DNA from: Rhineura floridana
Taxonomy: Eukaryota > Chordata > Lepidosauria > Squamata > Rhineuridae
Assembly: GCF_030035675.1 (NCBI RefSeq)
Contig: NC_084495.1
Location: forward strand, 11,749,001-11,813,000
Direction: 5' to 3'
Length of the DNA: 64,000 bases
A model generated the notes under the pieces. The model was not told the origin of the DNA and did no database searches. It was given only the letters and a program-made list of their open reading frames with translations. The translations under genes were made by a program, and so were the position numbers. Shown here one piece after another: positions 56,600 through 64,000 of this stretch; the stretch's first letter is position 1; each line of letters starts with the position of its first letter.

Positions 56600-56970
56600 G
56601 TACAAAAAATTCCCTTCCATTATCATATCCTAAGCTTTATATATTTTTATTATTGTACTTTTACTCTGCTTGTAAATTGCTTTTGGACTTTTCTGTCTCC
56701 CTCATTACTTACTTTCAGAAGGAACTTAAAAATATTCCTGTTTACCCAGGCATTTGACAGCTGAAAGAGGCTATTCCTGGGAACCCCAAAATCAGTGGCA
56801 GAGAGAATGTGATTGTTTTAAACTGTTTTTAGAATGTTTTAAGATTGTTTTTAGGATGTTTTGATGTGTTTGCTGCCCTGAGTTTCTTTGGGAGGAACGG
56901 CAGGATATAAATTGCAGAAACAGGAATAGATAATAGTAGGAAGCGATATATAAATTTAATAAACCTAACC
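56600..56970 (+). mobile_element. L2-type LINE 3' end
   Basis: AGAAGGAACTTAAAAATATT, CCTGTTTACCCAGGCATTTG (ORF2 end, LKTWLF.QAF), then TTTGCTGCCCTGAGTTTCTT and GGCAGGATATAAATTGC. A second short tail (CGATATATAAATTTAATAAA) follows at 56945. Confidence 0.7.
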
Positions 56971-57099
56971 ATATAAGAAGTGTGATGTTTATCTACTACC
57001 ATGAAAGGAATGGCAGACTTGTAGGGATCCGCTACATAAAGAGACTCCTTGAATAAGTGACATGCAGGTATTAAAGGGTCAATTTTTATCAATTTTCAC

Positions 57100-58400
57100 T
57101 TTATTTCGTTCAAAAGGATTTTCAAAGTATACAGTTACTCTGGTTAAATACTAGGCATCACTACTGAAAAAGTGGTTGTGTGTGTGTGAATGTGTGTATG
57201 AATAATATTTATAAACTTATGTTACTTGCATATTTTCCATGGGGTAGTTAGCTATTACTGTATCAATGAATACAACATTTTTACCGGTCTTATAGAAGAA
57301 CTTTTGCAGCCTTCCCCAGTCTGGTGCCATCCAGATGTTTTGGACTACAACTCCCATCAGCCCCAGCCAGCATGGTCATTTGTTAGGGATGATGGGAGCT
57401 GTAGTCCAAAATATCTGGATGGCACCAGCTTGGGGGCAGGCTGGAATGTAGGACATGACTGAACATTTCAAATATTTCACAGAATATGCAAAAGTTAAAA
57501 AATCCTTTAAAATATTTATGTGGGTTTTTTTTGCTTCTTAAGGACAAATATAATCATCAATAGTGTGGCATACAATATTGACATTAACAGCCTCGTTTAA
57601 AAAAAAATGGCTACAGAGTTATTATACCTTTTCCAAATAAAATATGAACAGAACTCAGGGAAGAAAATAAACTTTTAAAACTCAGTAGTAGTTAGGTGCA
57701 AGAGAAAAACAGACCTCTCATTGCCACTTATTGACTATACAACATTGCTTCCTGCTTTAAGTGGGTATTTATATATATATATTTATATATAGGTTTTGGT
57801 TTATTTTGGTGAAATCAGTGATTTTAGGCTGGTTTGTGTCTAAAGGATTGAGAAGTTGAAAACTAAAAAAAATGTGTTTACACAATATACACATTTCATT
57901 ACTTACACAGGAAAAAAAATAAGCTTACACATTTCATATTAAAAACCTGGGATACAGCAGGGTTAGTAGCACCATGAAGTTGGGCTTCTCGGAAGAGTTT
58001 ACTCATTTGAACCACCCCAGTGCATTGCAAGGTTGCAGTTTCTGTAGTTTTTCCTTTTTCTCTGGGGCCTTTTTTCAAAGAGTGCCCCCTCAGCCTTTGG
58101 GGGTGGATGGGGAGAAGTGTTAATGTCACCTTCTGATCCTTAGTGACCCTCAGGTGTCTCCAATATTTTGCAAGAGGTCAGTTCCCTTGATCCACACATG
58201 CAAAAAAAAAAATGCACCAGAAGACCACCTTTGGGATGGCACTTGAGGAGAAGCACACCGGAATCTGCATTGTCAGATTTTTTTATCATTTTCTTTTGAA
58301 AACGTTCTCTCTCTCTTCTGCACAATAGCACCATTGTTATAGCTGAAGGACAGTGCACCATAAGATTTTTGAGTTGTTCTTTAAAAAAGTCCCCAAGGCA
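57100..58400 (-). other. COL4A5: Probable COL4A5 3'UTR
   Basis: Follows the COL4A5 stop codon on the minus strand. Reverse-strand AATAAA signals (TTTATT on plus) lie at 57800-57805 and 57100-57105, giving a 3'UTR of about 0.6 or 1.3 kb; the longer is closer to the human length as I recall it. The sequence is AT-rich and repeat-free except for one MITE at 57307-57443. Confidence 0.5.
57307..57443. mobile_element. hAT-like palindromic MITE, long perfect arms
   Basis: Arms TTTTGGACTACAACTCCCAT and ATGGGAGCTGTAGTCCAAAA, plus CTGGTGCCATCCAGATGTTT and CTGGATGGCACCAG, form an almost perfect 60-bp stem. Subfamily with CAGCCTTCCCC termini. It falls inside the long form of the COL4A5 3'UTR. Confidence 0.75.
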
Positions 58401-63497
<5,097 letters not shown>

Positions 63498-63567
63498 TTA
63501 TAGGCGTGAGACTACTACTTTTTTTTTGGCTTTTCATGACAGTAGAGGATCTTGATATAATCCCTAA

Positions 63568-63707
63568 CCTAGCTGCTTCCATCCTTTGGGTCCCTCAATG
63601 CTGCTGGACTACACCTCCTATCAATCCCCACTATTGGCCATGCTGGCTGGGGCTGATGGGATTTGCAGTCCAGTGACGTCTGGGTAACCAAGGTTGGAAA
63701 AGGCTTT
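63568..63707. mobile_element. hAT-like palindromic MITE
   Basis: Arms GCTGGACTACACCTCCTATC and GATGGGATTTGCAGTCCAGT, centre GGCCATGCTGGCTGGGGCTG; outer ends CTGCTTCCATCC and GGTTGGAAAAGGC. It lies in the COL4A5 intron upstream of the 178-nt exon. Confidence 0.65.
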
Positions 63708-64000
63708 CCATGATCCCTGCAGAAGAGTCTTCCCAACCACTGGGCCAGATGATGTGTCCCAGGCATTTGTGAAGGAGACCCTGGGTTCTAATCCCCTCCT
63801 CTGCCATAGATTCATTTTGGGGCTCTAGGCAAACCCCAGCCTCAGTTCACCATCTGCAGAATGGGATTCATAGCACCCTATGTCTCACAGCTGTTGCGCA
63901 GGCAAAGACCAGCTACAAATCAGTACCTCTGGTTAACTACTCTTTTTAGTTCAGGGAATTGTGGTCCTTGGATAAATGCCAAGTTGTGTGGGTGGGTGGG
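63708..64000. other. COL4A5 intron, old SINE remnant
   Basis: 63760-63890 (AGGAGACCCTGGGTTCTAAT, AATGGGATTCATAGCACCCT) resembles a worn tRNA-derived SINE of the 2771 type. No exon seen. Confidence 0.35.

Overview
The window is vertebrate nuclear DNA, most likely from a squamate reptile (lizard or snake). It is AT-rich with one strong CpG island, and its interspersed repeats are of squamate type: BovB LINE, Sauria-type tRNA SINEs whose tail matches BovB, L2 and CR1 LINEs, a tRNA-Ala-like SINE family, and many short palindromic hAT-like elements. I see no bacterial operon, CRISPR array or retroviral LTR pair.

Two host genes are recognisable and they converge. IRS4 (insulin receptor substrate 4) lies on the plus strand as one uninterrupted 1197-codon exon at 6851-10444, behind a CpG island (about 5500-7450) that carries seven CCAAT boxes and GC boxes. 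The last four coding exons of COL4A5 (collagen IV alpha-5, C-terminal NC1 domain) lie on the minus strand at 58401-63475, with GT-AG splice sites and a stop codon. The COL4A5/IRS4 tail-to-tail neighbourhood matches the human X-chromosome arrangement as I recall it, which supports both gene calls. The 48 kb between the two stop codons holds no further gene I can defend.

Layout: 1-5500 upstream flank with MITEs, SINE and LINE ends and an unusual inverted-repeat element with a hammerhead-like motif (3559-3815); 5500-10444 promoter and IRS4; 10445-15690 repeat-poor, probably including the IRS4 3'UTR; 15690-27560 L2, BovB, SINE, hAT and CR1 insertions and a 129-bp perfect tetranucleotide repeat; 27560-36900 mostly unique AT-rich DNA with one weak decayed coding-like stretch; 36900-57100 dense young and old repeats, including a CR1 with a 583-codon open reverse-transcriptase frame; 57100-63475 COL4A5 3'UTR, exons and introns, with nested insertions; 63476-64000 the next COL4A5 intron.

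IRS4 is a cytoplasmic docking protein for insulin/IGF-1 receptor signalling. COL4A5 is a secreted basement-membrane collagen. They are neighbours by synteny, not by pathway. Repeat names are by recognition of motifs and were not checked against a library.
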